Part shown: positions 46,870-56,040 of the stretch, one piece after another
How positions within the stretch are numbered: the first letter of the stretch is position 1
Layout of the letters: every line of letters begins with the position of its first letter
Assembly (NCBI RefSeq): GCF_900240275.1
Contig: NZ_LT964761.1
Span: 1,451,389 to 1,515,388, forward strand
Length of the DNA stretch: 64,000 nt
Reading direction: 5' to 3'
Origin: [Lactobacillus] timonensis
GTDB lineage: Bacteria; Bacillota; Bacilli; Lactobacillales; Lactobacillaceae
Notes under the pieces: model-generated
Seen by the model: only the letters and a program-made list of their open reading frames with translations
Told to the model about the DNA's origin: nothing
The model's database searches: none
Translations under genes and position numbers: made by a program

Positions 46870-47580
46870 ATGACGCAAATGGACGCTCAATCAATCATTA
46901 ATTACATCGCAAACGCCAAGAAGGCGACACCGGTTAAGGCCTATGTGAAGGGTAATTTGTCTGGGTTAAAGTACCCTGACGGAATCGAAGCCTTCGTTGA
47001 GGAGCACAGCGGGGTATTGTTTGGTGACTGGGCCGTGTTGAAACCATTTCTCGATGAACACCAGCAGCAATTGACGGGAGTACGGCTGGAAAATGACCGC
47101 CGCAACTCTGCCGTGCCGTTATTGGACATGAAGGAAGTTAATGCCCGGATCGAGCCGGGAGTAACTATCCGTGACCAAGTTGAAATCGGTAATAACGCGG
47201 TAATTATGATGGGCGCGACGATTAACATTGGTGCCGTGATCGGTGACGATTCGATGATTGATATGGGAGTCGTCATGGGCGGCCGTGCAATTGTCGGTAA
47301 GCACTGTCACATTGGTGCCGGCGCCGTATTGGCGGGGGTTATTGAGCCAGCGTCTGCTCAGCCAGTCCGGATCGATGATAACGTGTTGGTCGGCGCCAAC
47401 GCCGTCGTCATTGAAGGCGTACACGTCGGTGAAGGAGCTGTTGTAGCAGCCGGCGCGGTTGTAACTAAGGACGTAGCACCACATACTGTTGTTGCTGGGG
47501 TGCCGGCGCGGTTTATCAAAAACGTTGATGAGAAGACGACGGGAAAGACCGCACTAGAAGACTCCTTAAGAAAGTTGTGA
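46870..47580 (+). CDS. dapH: Tetrahydrodipicolinate N-acetyltransferase
   Basis: Acetylates tetrahydrodipicolinate, committing the cell to the acetylase branch. 236 residues: N-terminal helical domain and a left-handed beta-helix of hexapeptide repeats ([22 protein letters not shown] as successive turns), ending in [14 protein letters not shown]. The acetyl (not succinyl) type is indicated by length and by the neighbouring dapL. Also called dapD in lactobacillus annotation. Confidence 0.95.
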   Translation: MTQMDAQSIINYIANAKKATPVKAYVKGNLSGLKYPDGIEAFVEEHSGVLFGDWAVLKPFLDEHQQQLTGVRLENDRRNSAVPLLDMKEVNARIEPGVTIRDQVEIGNNAVIMMGATINIGAVIGDDSMIDMGVVMGGRAIVGKHCHIGAGAVLAGVIEPASAQPVRIDDNVLVGANAVVIEGVHVGEGAVVAAGAVVTKDVAPHTVVAGVPARFIKNVDEKTTGKTALEDSLRKL

Positions 47581-47584
47581 TGGT

Positions 47585-48754
47585 ATGACCTTAAGTAATG
47601 ACGAACTAATTCGGATTCGCCGCCACCTTCACCAAATTCCAGAATTGGCCTTGCATGAAACAGAGACCCACGCTTTCCTCAAACAGGTAATTAGTGGGTT
47701 TAACCAGCAGTACTTGACTATTCGCGAGATGCCGGAGTTGCCAACTGCATTGATGGTTTTAGTTGAGGGTCAAGCGCCGCGTCTGACGATTGGCTACCGG
47801 ACGGACATCGATGCGCTTCCGGTGGAGGAAAAGACGGGATTATCCTACGCTTCCCAACATCCGGGAATCATGCATGCTTGCGGCCACGATATTCACATGA
47901 CGGTTGCCCTCGGGTTACTCTCTTATTTCAGTGAACACCAACCAATTGATAACCTTCTCTTCTTCTTTCAACCGGCTGAGGAAGCAGAGTACGGTGGCAA
48001 ACGGGCTTACGAATTGGGACTCTTTAATGGTCAGTGGCGACCGGACGAGTTTTATGGTTTGCATGACAACCCGCACTTGCCAGCCGGCGCAATTGGCTGC
48101 CGAATGGGGACCCTTTTTGCTGGGACCACCGAAGTTAATATTGATATTGTGGGCAAGGGCGGACATGCGGCTTATCCGCAGCAGGCTAATGATACGGTCG
48201 TCGCTGCTGCTAGTCTGATTATGCAAGTACAGACGATCATCTCGCGGAGTATTGATCCGATCGCTAGCGGGGTGATTACCCTTGGCAAAGTTGAAGCGGG
48301 GACAATTCGTAACGTTATCGCGGGTCATGCGCGGATTGAAGGAACTATTCGTGGGCTGACCCAGCAAATGATTGAAAAAATCGACCAACGTCTCCAGGAA
48401 GTCTGCGACGGGATTGCGGCTAGTTTTGGCTGTCAGGTAAAACTGGAACTTAACCAGGGTGGTTACTGGCCAGTAGAAAACAACCCGCTTTTAACTAAAC
48501 ACTTTATCCAGTACATGAAGAAAACCCCGGCAGTTAACTTTGTCGAGACCCCACCGGCAATGACCGGCGAAGACTTTGGCTTCTTGTTAGCCAAGTTTCC
48601 GGGAACCATGTTCTGGTTGGGAGTGGATGACGACTCACAACTCCACTCGGCAACGCTGACACCGAAGGAGAATTCGATTAGCCGGGGTATCGACGCAATT
48701 ACCGGGTTTCTAGAGTACCGGATGCACGAAAGTTACGTTAAGAATAACAAGTAA
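47585..48754 (+). CDS. dapL: N-acetyldiaminopimelate deacetylase
   Basis: M20-family metallohydrolase that removes the acetyl group from N-acetyl-LL-DAP. Metal ligands in ACGHDIHMTVAL, PAEEAEYGGK and GLHDNPHLPAG; dimerisation insertion in the middle; TGEDFGFLL near the end. 389 residues. Starts 4 nt after dapH. The gene symbol follows the deacetylase usage for Bacilli, not the LL-DAP aminotransferase of the same name. Confidence 0.93.
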   Translation: MTLSNDELIRIRRHLHQIPELALHETETHAFLKQVISGFNQQYLTIREMPELPTALMVLVEGQAPRLTIGYRTDIDALPVEEKTGLSYASQHPGIMHACGHDIHMTVALGLLSYFSEHQPIDNLLFFFQPAEEAEYGGKRAYELGLFNGQWRPDEFYGLHDNPHLPAGAIGCRMGTLFAGTTEVNIDIVGKGGHAAYPQQANDTVVAAASLIMQVQTIISRSIDPIASGVITLGKVEAGTIRNVIAGHARIEGTIRGLTQQMIEKIDQRLQEVCDGIAASFGCQVKLELNQGGYWPVENNPLLTKHFIQYMKKTPAVNFVETPPAMTGEDFGFLLAKFPGTMFWLGVDDDSQLHSATLTPKENSISRGIDAITGFLEYRMHESYVKNNK

Positions 48755-48769
48755 AGAAGGACGATGAAA

Positions 48770-49690
48770 ATGGTTGCACTACAAGATGCTGACTTACTAA
48801 CTGCCATCGTCACCCCGTTTGGCGATGACGGCACAATTAACTATGATGCTTTAACCAAGCTGACCAACTACCTTATTGAACACGGGAGCAATGGCTTTGT
48901 CATTGGTGGAACAACGGGAGAAACGCCAACACTAACTCACGATGAGAAGCTAGATTTGTACCGTCACTTTGCCCAAATTGTTGGTGGGCGGGTACCAGTC
49001 ATCGCGGGTACTGGCAGTAATAATACTGCCGAAACGCTAGCCTTTACCAATGAAGTGGCTGCTATCGACGGGATTGATTACGCCCTAGTTGTTGTCCCTC
49101 CGTACAACAAACCAAACCAGCGGGGGATGGTTGCTCACTTTACGACGATTGCTGATGCTGCCCACATTCCGCTTGTGATGTACAACATTCCGGGACGCAC
49201 CGGGGTCAAGATGGACCAGGAAACAATTGTTCAGCTGTCACACCACGATAATATTGCGGCAGTTAAGCAGTGTGCGTCACTGCCTGAGTTGGAATACATT
49301 GTTGATCATAAGGCCGACGACTTCTGTGTATTCACCGGTGAGGATGCTCAGGCGCTTACGGCAGTAGCACTTGGTGCCACGGGAGTGATCTCAGTTGCTT
49401 CGCATTGCTATTGTGATCAGTTGCGGACCATGCTTGATGACCTGCACGCTGGAAAGGTAGCGGCGGCCGGCCAGCTTCAGCGGTGGCTCACTCCCCGAAT
49501 GGCAGCTTTATTCATGTTCCCGTCGCCATCACCAGTGAAGGCCGTCTTAAATGCGCAGGGATTTGCGACCGGTGGTTGTCGCTTGCCAATCTTGACGCTC
49601 AATGATGAGGAAAAGCGGCAGCTTGAAAATGCGTTGTCACTGGCAAGTGGCTCGCTGGATATCGGACTGCCATTAAATTTGGGGGAATAA
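48770..49690 (+). CDS. dapA: 4-Hydroxy-tetrahydrodipicolinate synthase
   Basis: Condenses pyruvate with aspartate semialdehyde. TIM-barrel with [10 protein letters not shown] (pyruvate-binding), catalytic tyrosine in [10 protein letters not shown] and Schiff-base lysine in [11 protein letters not shown]. 306 residues from the ATG at 48770; an ATG two codons upstream is too close to the AAAGAAGG ribosome site. Confidence 0.97.
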   Translation: MVALQDADLLTAIVTPFGDDGTINYDALTKLTNYLIEHGSNGFVIGGTTGETPTLTHDEKLDLYRHFAQIVGGRVPVIAGTGSNNTAETLAFTNEVAAIDGIDYALVVVPPYNKPNQRGMVAHFTTIADAAHIPLVMYNIPGRTGVKMDQETIVQLSHHDNIAAVKQCASLPELEYIVDHKADDFCVFTGEDAQALTAVALGATGVISVASHCYCDQLRTMLDDLHAGKVAAAGQLQRWLTPRMAALFMFPSPSPVKAVLNAQGFATGGCRLPILTLNDEEKRQLENALSLASGSLDIGLPLNLGE

Positions 49691-49692
49691 TT

Positions 49693-50472
49693 ATGACAAG
49701 AGTATTAGTTGCTGGCTTTACCGGATCAATGGGTCGCCAGGTGGTTGACCTTGTCCGTTCACTAGCTGGGTTTGAAATCAGTGCAGTGTTGGATCCTTCG
49801 GCTAGTCAAGACGACTTGGCAGCTCAGGGTTTATCCAGCCAAACCACGCTTTACCACGATGCTGTCGAGGTTGACGGGCCGGTTGCCGACGTATGGGTGG
49901 ACTTTACTGTCCCGGCGGCGGTGTTTGCTAACGCCCAGGCGGCAATCAATAATGGGATGGTGCCGATTATTGGCACAACCGGCCTCAACGACCAGCAAGT
50001 GGCTTCTCTGAAGGAACTTGCTACTCAAAAAAGGGTTGGCGGCCTGATTGCCCCAAACTTTGGCATGTCAGCTGTTCTCCTGATGAAGTTTGCTAAGGAA
50101 GCTGCCACATATTTCCCTGATGTTGAAATTATTGAAATGCACCACGCCGATAAAGCTGATTCACCGTCGGGGACGGCCCTGGCTACTGCTAAGATGATCG
50201 ACGAAAACCGACCTGAACACGAGAGCAGCCCCGACAAGGTTTCCACGCTTGATCATGCTCGCGGTGGTGATTATCACGGAATTCATATTCATTCGGTTCG
50301 TTTGCCAGGATACGTTGCCCACGAGCAAGTGCTCTTTGGCGGGCCTGGCGAAGCATTGACTATTCGTCAGGATTCCTTTGATCGTCACTCCTTCATGAGC
50401 GGGGTGAAAGTGGCACTGCAAAAATATCAGCAGTTAGGCAGTTTAGTAGTTGGTTTAGAAAACATTCTGTAA
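49693..50472 (+). CDS. dapB: 4-Hydroxy-tetrahydrodipicolinate reductase
   Basis: NAD(P)H-dependent reduction to tetrahydrodipicolinate. N-terminal Rossmann motif VAGFTGSMGRQV (about residues 5-16) and the signature EMHHADKADSPSGTA (about 150-164) with catalytic His and Lys. 259 residues. Follows dapA by 2 nt. Confidence 0.97.
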   Translation: MTRVLVAGFTGSMGRQVVDLVRSLAGFEISAVLDPSASQDDLAAQGLSSQTTLYHDAVEVDGPVADVWVDFTVPAAVFANAQAAINNGMVPIIGTTGLNDQQVASLKELATQKRVGGLIAPNFGMSAVLLMKFAKEAATYFPDVEIIEMHHADKADSPSGTALATAKMIDENRPEHESSPDKVSTLDHARGGDYHGIHIHSVRLPGYVAHEQVLFGGPGEALTIRQDSFDRHSFMSGVKVALQKYQQLGSLVVGLENIL

Positions 50473-50494
50473 GTACTGGAAAGGATTGGTTCAG

Positions 50495-51682
50495 ATGCCA
50501 GAACTAGCAGCAGACCTACACAACACGGTTAACCGTGATATCACAAAGATGAAGCCAAGTGCGATCCGGGCGTTTGACATGGAAGTTAGCCAAATTCCCG
50601 GCATCCTTAAATTGACGCTAGGCGAACCAGATTTCAACACCCCCGAACACGTCAAAAAAGCAGCAGTAGCGTCAATCGAAAACAACGATTCTCACTACTC
50701 GACGACTAGGGGAAAACTTGAGTTGCGAAAAGCAATTAGCGGTTACCTGCAACGAACCCGTGGACTTGATTATTCGGCAGAAAATGAAATCGTGGTAACA
50801 ATCGGCGCAACTGAAGCTCTGACGGCGACCATTCTGGCACTGCTCAACCCTGGTGACAAAGTAATTATTCCAACGCCAGCCTTTTCCTTGTACTTTCCGA
50901 TTGTTGAACTCGCCGGGGCCACGCCAGTATTGGTTGATACTAGTGATGACGGCTTTGTTCTTACTCCAGACCGGCTCGAAGAAGAAATTAATCGTGCCGG
51001 GGACGGTGTGAAGGCCGTTATGCTCAACTACCCAACCAACCCGACTGGCAGAAACTATTCTGCTACCCAGCTGCAGGCACTGGCTGACGTCATTGAAAAT
51101 CACCATTTGATGGTCATTGCCGATGAAATCTATCGGACGCTCACCTATGATGGTGTTGAACCTGCTTCTATTGCCACGATGATCCCGTCAAGAACGGTCA
51201 TTATCGATGGACTGTCGAAGTCTCACGCCATGACTGGTTACCGCTTGGGCTTTTTAGCTGGCCCAGCAAACTTCGTGGAGCAGGCCAGCAAAGCGCATGG
51301 GTTCTTAGTTGCAACGGCTACTGACACGTCACAAGCCGCTGCCATTGAAGCTTTTAACAATGGCGATGACGACCCAGTAGCATTCCGAGCCGCGTACAAG
51401 AAGCGTCGCGACTTTTTACAAAACGCTTTGACTCAGTTGGGCTTTGACTTGGCAACGCCTAATGGAGCCTTCTACATGTTTGTGAAGGTACCAGCTCAGT
51501 ATCATCAAGATGACTGGCAGTTCGGGCTTGACCTGGCTCATCAAGCTAAGGTGGGCATTATCCCCGGCAGCGCTTTTGGCCCGGGTGGTGAAGGTTACTT
51601 CCGAATTTCTTACGCGGCTTCTGATGAAGACTTGCACGAGTTCATCAGCCGCCTGACGACTTTTATGAATAATTTGAATTAA
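50495..51682 (+). CDS. patA: Class I/II aminotransferase, probable N-acetyl-LL-DAP aminotransferase (PatA type)
   Basis: PLP-dependent fold-type I aminotransferase. PLP lysine in DGLSKSHAMTGYRLGF (about residue 240), MLNYPTNPTGRNYS substrate/PLP motif, ADEIYR. 395 residues from the ATG at 50495; a TTG at 50486 overlaps the GGAAAGGA ribosome site. Position between dapB and asd, with dapH and dapL present, points to the missing aminotransferase step of the acetylase pathway; activity on aspartate or aromatic amino acids is also possible. Confidence 0.88.
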   Translation: MPELAADLHNTVNRDITKMKPSAIRAFDMEVSQIPGILKLTLGEPDFNTPEHVKKAAVASIENNDSHYSTTRGKLELRKAISGYLQRTRGLDYSAENEIVVTIGATEALTATILALLNPGDKVIIPTPAFSLYFPIVELAGATPVLVDTSDDGFVLTPDRLEEEINRAGDGVKAVMLNYPTNPTGRNYSATQLQALADVIENHHLMVIADEIYRTLTYDGVEPASIATMIPSRTVIIDGLSKSHAMTGYRLGFLAGPANFVEQASKAHGFLVATATDTSQAAAIEAFNNGDDDPVAFRAAYKKRRDFLQNALTQLGFDLATPNGAFYMFVKVPAQYHQDDWQFGLDLAHQAKVGIIPGSAFGPGGEGYFRISYAASDEDLHEFISRLTTFMNNLN

Positions 51683-51698
51683 ACAGGAGTGAAGAGTT

Positions 51699-52763
51699 AT
51701 GACAAAGCAATATAACGTTGCGATTTTGGGAGCTACCGGGGCTGTCGGAACGCGGATGATTGAGCAGTTGCAGATGGAGTTGGACCATATCCCGGTAAAG
51801 GGAATTAAGCTTCTGGCATCAAAGCGTTCCGCCGGGAAGGTTCTGGAATTCAACGGTCAACCAGTGACGGTTGAAGAAGCCACTCCTGACTCTTTTGACG
51901 GAGTTGACATTGTTCTCTCATCAGCAGGCGGTTCTGTCTCCAAGAAGCTATTACCAGAAGCTGTTAAGCGTGGTGCCGTGTGCGTGGATAACACCAGTGC
52001 TTTTCGGATGGAACCAGACGTACCGCTGGTTGTGCCGGAAGTTAACCCGCAGGAGTTAGCAAACCACCATGGCATTATCGCCAACCCTAACTGTTCGACT
52101 ATCCAGATGGTGATGGCACTTAAGCCGATTTACGACCACTTCGGCTTAAACCAGGTCATTGTGTCGACTTATCAGGCTGCTGGTGGTGCTGGTCAAAGCG
52201 CAATTGATGAATTATTGACTGAAAGCCAGGACTACATTAACGGGGAAGACATGCAAAAGGACGCCAAGATTTTGCCAACAAAGGGTGACAAGAAGCATTA
52301 CCCACTTGCGTTCAACCTTTTGCCGCAAATTGATGTCTTAGAAGATTCAGGATACTCTCACGAAGAGTGGAAGATGATTCACGAAACAAAGAAGATTTTG
52401 CTAAACGACATGGACGCATCGGCAATCAAGGTTACCGCGACCTGTGTCCGCGTGCCAGTGCCAATTTCTCACGGGGAAAGCGTCTACGTCACGGTTGATG
52501 ACCGCGATGCTACTGCTGACGACATCAAACGCGTTGTTGCCGATTTTCCGGGGGTTGTTTTGCAAGACGATATTAAGCACCAGCTTTACCCACAACCATT
52601 GACGGCTACTGGCAAGCGGGAGACTTTTGTTGGACGGATTCGCCCGGACTACGAGAATCCAGGTGCGTTTAACATGTGGATTGTGGCTGACGACTTGCTT
52701 AAGGGTGCAGCTTGGAATACGGTTGAAAACGCTGAAACAATGGTTGAACAAGGACTAATTTAA
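51699..52763 (+). CDS. asd: Aspartate-semialdehyde dehydrogenase
   Basis: NADPH-dependent reduction of aspartyl phosphate to the semialdehyde, substrate for dapA. N-terminal [14 protein letters not shown], catalytic cysteine in [10 protein letters not shown] (about residue 129), and the HGESVYV histidine segment (catalytic His about 253). 354 residues. Last gene of the lysine operon, followed by a terminator. Confidence 0.97.
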   Translation: MTKQYNVAILGATGAVGTRMIEQLQMELDHIPVKGIKLLASKRSAGKVLEFNGQPVTVEEATPDSFDGVDIVLSSAGGSVSKKLLPEAVKRGAVCVDNTSAFRMEPDVPLVVPEVNPQELANHHGIIANPNCSTIQMVMALKPIYDHFGLNQVIVSTYQAAGGAGQSAIDELLTESQDYINGEDMQKDAKILPTKGDKKHYPLAFNLLPQIDVLEDSGYSHEEWKMIHETKKILLNDMDASAIKVTATCVRVPVPISHGESVYVTVDDRDATADDIKRVVADFPGVVLQDDIKHQLYPQPLTATGKRETFVGRIRPDYENPGAFNMWIVADDLLKGAAWNTVENAETMVEQGLI

Positions 52764-52772
52764 AACCATCGA

Positions 52773-52800
52773 CGGTAAGTGAGAATGCTTACCGCTTTTT
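52773..52800 (+). terminator. Terminator of the lysine operon
   Basis: 7-bp stem CGGTAAG (52773-52779) with CTTACCG (52788-52794) followed by CTTTTT, 9 nt after the asd stop. Confidence 0.8.
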
Positions 52801-52862
52801 ACTGTTAAAAGATGTTGGTTGTTAAGTAATCAGGTATACTTAAAGGGAAGGGGGAATAAAGC

Positions 52863-53558
52863 GTGGATGAACATCATTTGTCTAAACGGCTCAGTCGGGT
52901 GGCTGCTTACATTCCAAAACAGAGCAGGGTAGCTGACATTGGTGCCGATCATGCCTACCTGGCAGCAGCATTAGTGTTAAACGGCCAGACTAACTACGTG
53001 GTTGCCGGTGAGGTCGCTCGTGGCCCATACCAGAATGCCCGAGCAGAGGTGGCTGCCCAGGGGTTAGATACACAAATCCAGGTGCGGTTAGCTGACGGGC
53101 TCGACGCGATTAAAAGAAACGACCAGATTGACACAATTACCATTGCAGGGATGGGTGGCAGCTTGATTGCCGCGATTCTTGAACGTGGTCAGGATAAGTT
53201 CGATGGCGTCAAGCGCTTAATTCTCCAGCCGAATGTTGGTGAGGAGCGACTGCGACAGTGGCTTGTTAACCACCGCTTTCAGATTAATGCTGAAGAGATT
53301 CTGGAAGAAGACGGGCATATCTATGAAATAATTGTTGCCGAGCCGACAATTATCCCGATTCAATACGACGAACGAGAACTGGTATTTGGGCCGTTGCTGA
53401 TTGAAAAACAGGGTTCGGTCTTTAAGCGAAAATGGCAAGAGGTTTTCGAACGTGAGAATGTGGCTCTTTCGCAGATGAAGACTGCTAGTCAGCCGCCAGC
53501 AGAAAAAATCGCACAGTTCCGGCACCGTTTGGCATTAATTGAGGAGGTATTAGGATGA
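52863..53558 (+). CDS. trmK: tRNA (adenine22-N1)-methyltransferase
   Basis: SAM-dependent enzyme that methylates A22 of tRNAs. N-terminal Rossmann core with VADIGADHAYLAAALV (about residues 21-36) and ITIAGMGGSLIAAIL (motif IV region), C-terminal coiled helices. 231 residues. GTG start at 52863 behind GGAAGGGGG; TATACT at 52835-52840 is a probable -10. Overlaps the Nif3-like gene by 4 nt, as usual in Firmicutes. Confidence 0.96.
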   Translation: MDEHHLSKRLSRVAAYIPKQSRVADIGADHAYLAAALVLNGQTNYVVAGEVARGPYQNARAEVAAQGLDTQIQVRLADGLDAIKRNDQIDTITIAGMGGSLIAAILERGQDKFDGVKRLILQPNVGEERLRQWLVNHRFQINAEEILEEDGHIYEIIVAEPTIIPIQYDERELVFGPLLIEKQGSVFKRKWQEVFERENVALSQMKTASQPPAEKIAQFRHRLALIEEVLG

Positions 53559-54382
53559 CGACTGGATTAGAATTAATCTCGCGTTTTAAACAATTTGCGT
53601 CGCCCAAGTTGGCGGAATCGTGGGATCATGTTGGCTTGCAGGTGGGCGATCCCAGCAAGCCAATTCATCGCTTGATGACGACACTGGATGTTCGTCCGGC
53701 CGTGATTGCAGAGGCAATTGATCGTCAGGTCGACTTTATCTTTGCTCATCATCCGGTGATGTTTCATCCCGCAGTGAACCTAGATGTTCGCAACCCGCAA
53801 AATCAAATGTACGCTGATTTGCTGGCCCACCACATTACCGTCTACGCTGCCCATACTAACCTGGACACCGCTAACGGGGGGATGAATGACTGGCTGGCCC
53901 AACAGTTGCAACTTCATTCTACGGTCCCGTTAGTGGACTGCGGCTCAGATCCTGTTTCGGGTGAAAAAGTTGGAATGGGTCGAGTTGGCGACCTGGCTTC
54001 CCCATTAAGTGTCGATGAGTTTGTCCAGCATTGTTTGCGGATTTTTGGCATTCCTGCTGCACGGCTAATCATCAACCCCGCTGATCGGGGAAAAATGATT
54101 CGACGGGTAGCGGTCCTTGGAGGTAGTGGTAGTGAATTTTACCAACAAGCCAAGGCAGCCGGTGCGGATGCTTACGTAACGGGGGATGTCACCTACCATA
54201 CGGCACATGATATCCAGGCTTACCACTTGATTGTCCTTGATGCAGGTCACCATATTGAAGTAGTTGCGGCACACGGATTAGCCCAGTTGATTAACCAGTG
54301 GGCTAAGCAAGAACATTGGGACCTAACCGTCTGTGAGTCACAAGTTAATACTGAGCCGTTTACTTTTGTTCGTCAGCAATAA
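53555..54382 (+). CDS. Nif3-like dinuclear metal centre hexameric protein (GTP cyclohydrolase I type 2 family)
   Basis: Conserved NIF3/YqfO protein with a dimetal site: FAHHPVMFHP, AAHTNLDTANGGMND and DAGHHIEVVA contain the ligands. 275 residues, lacking the inserted domain of B. subtilis YqfO. The family forms hexameric toroids; biochemical role unsettled despite the cyclohydrolase name. Coupled to trmK by the ATGA overlap. Confidence 0.95.
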   Translation: MTTGLELISRFKQFASPKLAESWDHVGLQVGDPSKPIHRLMTTLDVRPAVIAEAIDRQVDFIFAHHPVMFHPAVNLDVRNPQNQMYADLLAHHITVYAAHTNLDTANGGMNDWLAQQLQLHSTVPLVDCGSDPVSGEKVGMGRVGDLASPLSVDEFVQHCLRIFGIPAARLIINPADRGKMIRRVAVLGGSGSEFYQQAKAAGADAYVTGDVTYHTAHDIQAYHLIVLDAGHHIEVVAAHGLAQLINQWAKQEHWDLTVCESQVNTEPFTFVRQQ

Positions 54383-54396
54383 TATGAGGTGAGAAT

Positions 54397-55656
54397 ATGT
54401 CAGAAAAGTTTGAAAATCTATTGCCGCGTTTCCTGAAATACGTGAAGGTTGAGACCCGTTCTAATCCTGATAGTGAAACAATCCCGTCTTCACCAAAGGA
54501 AACGGCGTTTTTGAAGCAGTTAGCGGCGGAGTTGAAAACGATTGGTGCCGACAATGTTCATATCAATCCGAAGAATTCTTACTTAGTCGCTACTATCCCG
54601 AGTAATGTCGACCGGCAGGTTCCGGTGATCGGCTTCTTAGCGCACGTTGATACCGCGGACTTTAATGCTAAGAACGTCCGTCCCCAAGTGGTGGAAAACT
54701 ACGATGGACACTCCCCGATTTCCCTGGGCGATGGTACCTACCAGTTAGCTCCCGAAGAATTCCCGGCACTGAAAAATTATGCGGGGCAGACGCTAGTCAC
54801 AACTGACGGAACAACCCTGCTTGGCGCTGATGACAAGTCCGGAGTGGCAGAAATTATGACGATGGCAGAGTACCTGTTGGCCCATCCAGAGATTAAGCAC
54901 GGTGAAATTCGGCTTGGTTTTAGTCCGGATGAAGAAATTGGGACGGGGGCCGACCATTTCGACACCGCTGATTTTGCCGCTGACTTTGCCTACACCGTTG
55001 ATGGTGGGCCGCTGGGTGAACTGGAATATGAGACCTTTAACGCCGCGGAGGCAAAGCTGACAATCAGCGGTAAGAACGTTCATACGGCGGTTGCTAAGGG
55101 TACGATGATCAATGCCATTCAGTTGGGAATTGACTTTCATAACTTATTGCCTGAACATGATCGCGCTGAAAAAACGGAAGGACGCGAGGGCTTCTTCCAC
55201 CTTTACCAGTTCGATGGCGGTGTTGATGAGGTGACGATGACTTACTTGATTCGTGACCACGACCGCCAAAAGTTTGAATCACGGAAGGCGTTGATGAAGC
55301 AACTGGCTAAGCAAATCAATGACCAATTTGATCAACCACGAATTCAGCTGACTATTACTGACCAGTATTACAACATGCGTGAGGTCTTAGCAAAGCACAT
55401 GGACGTCGTGGAACTGGCTAAGCAGGCGATGGACGACCTTAACATTAAGCCGGTAATTTACCCGGTTCGTGGCGGTACTGATGGTTCAACGATCAGTTTC
55501 ATGGGACTACCAACACCAAACCTCTTTGCCGGTGGGGAGAATATGCACAGTCGTTTCGAATACGTTTCCGTCCAGACAATGGAGAAGGCGTTAGCAGTAC
55601 TTTTGAAGATTGTGCAGTTAAACGTCACTAATAATCTGACAGCGAATAATAACTAA
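54397..55656 (+). CDS. pepT: Peptidase T (tripeptide aminopeptidase)
   Basis: M20B metallopeptidase that removes the N-terminal residue of tripeptides. Zinc ligands and catalytic residues in [35 protein letters not shown] and [14 protein letters not shown]. 419 residues. Starts 14 nt after the Nif3-like gene and is closed by a terminator. Confidence 0.97.
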   Translation: MSEKFENLLPRFLKYVKVETRSNPDSETIPSSPKETAFLKQLAAELKTIGADNVHINPKNSYLVATIPSNVDRQVPVIGFLAHVDTADFNAKNVRPQVVENYDGHSPISLGDGTYQLAPEEFPALKNYAGQTLVTTDGTTLLGADDKSGVAEIMTMAEYLLAHPEIKHGEIRLGFSPDEEIGTGADHFDTADFAADFAYTVDGGPLGELEYETFNAAEAKLTISGKNVHTAVAKGTMINAIQLGIDFHNLLPEHDRAEKTEGREGFFHLYQFDGGVDEVTMTYLIRDHDRQKFESRKALMKQLAKQINDQFDQPRIQLTITDQYYNMREVLAKHMDVVELAKQAMDDLNIKPVIYPVRGGTDGSTISFMGLPTPNLFAGGENMHSRFEYVSVQTMEKALAVLLKIVQLNVTNNLTANNN

Positions 55657-55662
55657 CAAAAA

Positions 55663-55693
55663 AGCTCCTGGTTAAAAACCAGAAGCTTTTTTC
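55663..55693. terminator. Terminator after pepT (probably bidirectional)
   Basis: Stem AAAAAGCTCCTGGTT with AACCAGAAGCTTTTTT, flanked by A and T runs, between the convergent pepT and the small membrane gene. Confidence 0.85.
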
Positions 55694-55708
55694 ATGCGAT
55701 GTAATTGA

Positions 55709-55903
55709 TTATTGGTGAGGATTAGCATGAGTGCTAATGTAGCTCATGCCGTTCACCATAATTAGGCCGGCAACCATTGCGACCAGGCCATCAGTAATGT
55801 AATCGGCTTTCATCAATTGTAGCTGACTGGTAATGTAAGCCAGTACCAACCCGATGACAAAGGCCCAAATAGCGATGACGATGTTTTTAACAAGCCACTT
55901 CAT
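55709..55903 (-). CDS. Small membrane protein, YjzD/DUF2929 family
   Basis: 64 residues with two hydrophobic helices (VIAIWAFVIGLVLAYITSQL and DGLVAMVAGLIMVNGMSY). The pattern fits the DUF2929/YjzD family of Bacilli, of unknown function. GAGGAG precedes the ATG on the reverse strand. Located between convergent pepT and divergent dnaE, a common position in lactobacilli. Confidence 0.8.
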   Translation of the reverse strand: MKWLVKNIVIAIWAFVIGLVLAYITSQLQLMKADYITDGLVAMVAGLIMVNGMSYISTHANPHQ

Positions 55904-56040
55904 AGTTTCAACTCCTCATTTATAACAGTTTTATTCTAACATAAGGAATAGCGGATTAACAATGGGGAAATCGCTTTCGGCGTCATCAAGCGTTTTTGTG
56001 ATAAACTTAGCACATAATACTGATGAAAGGAGCAGACACA

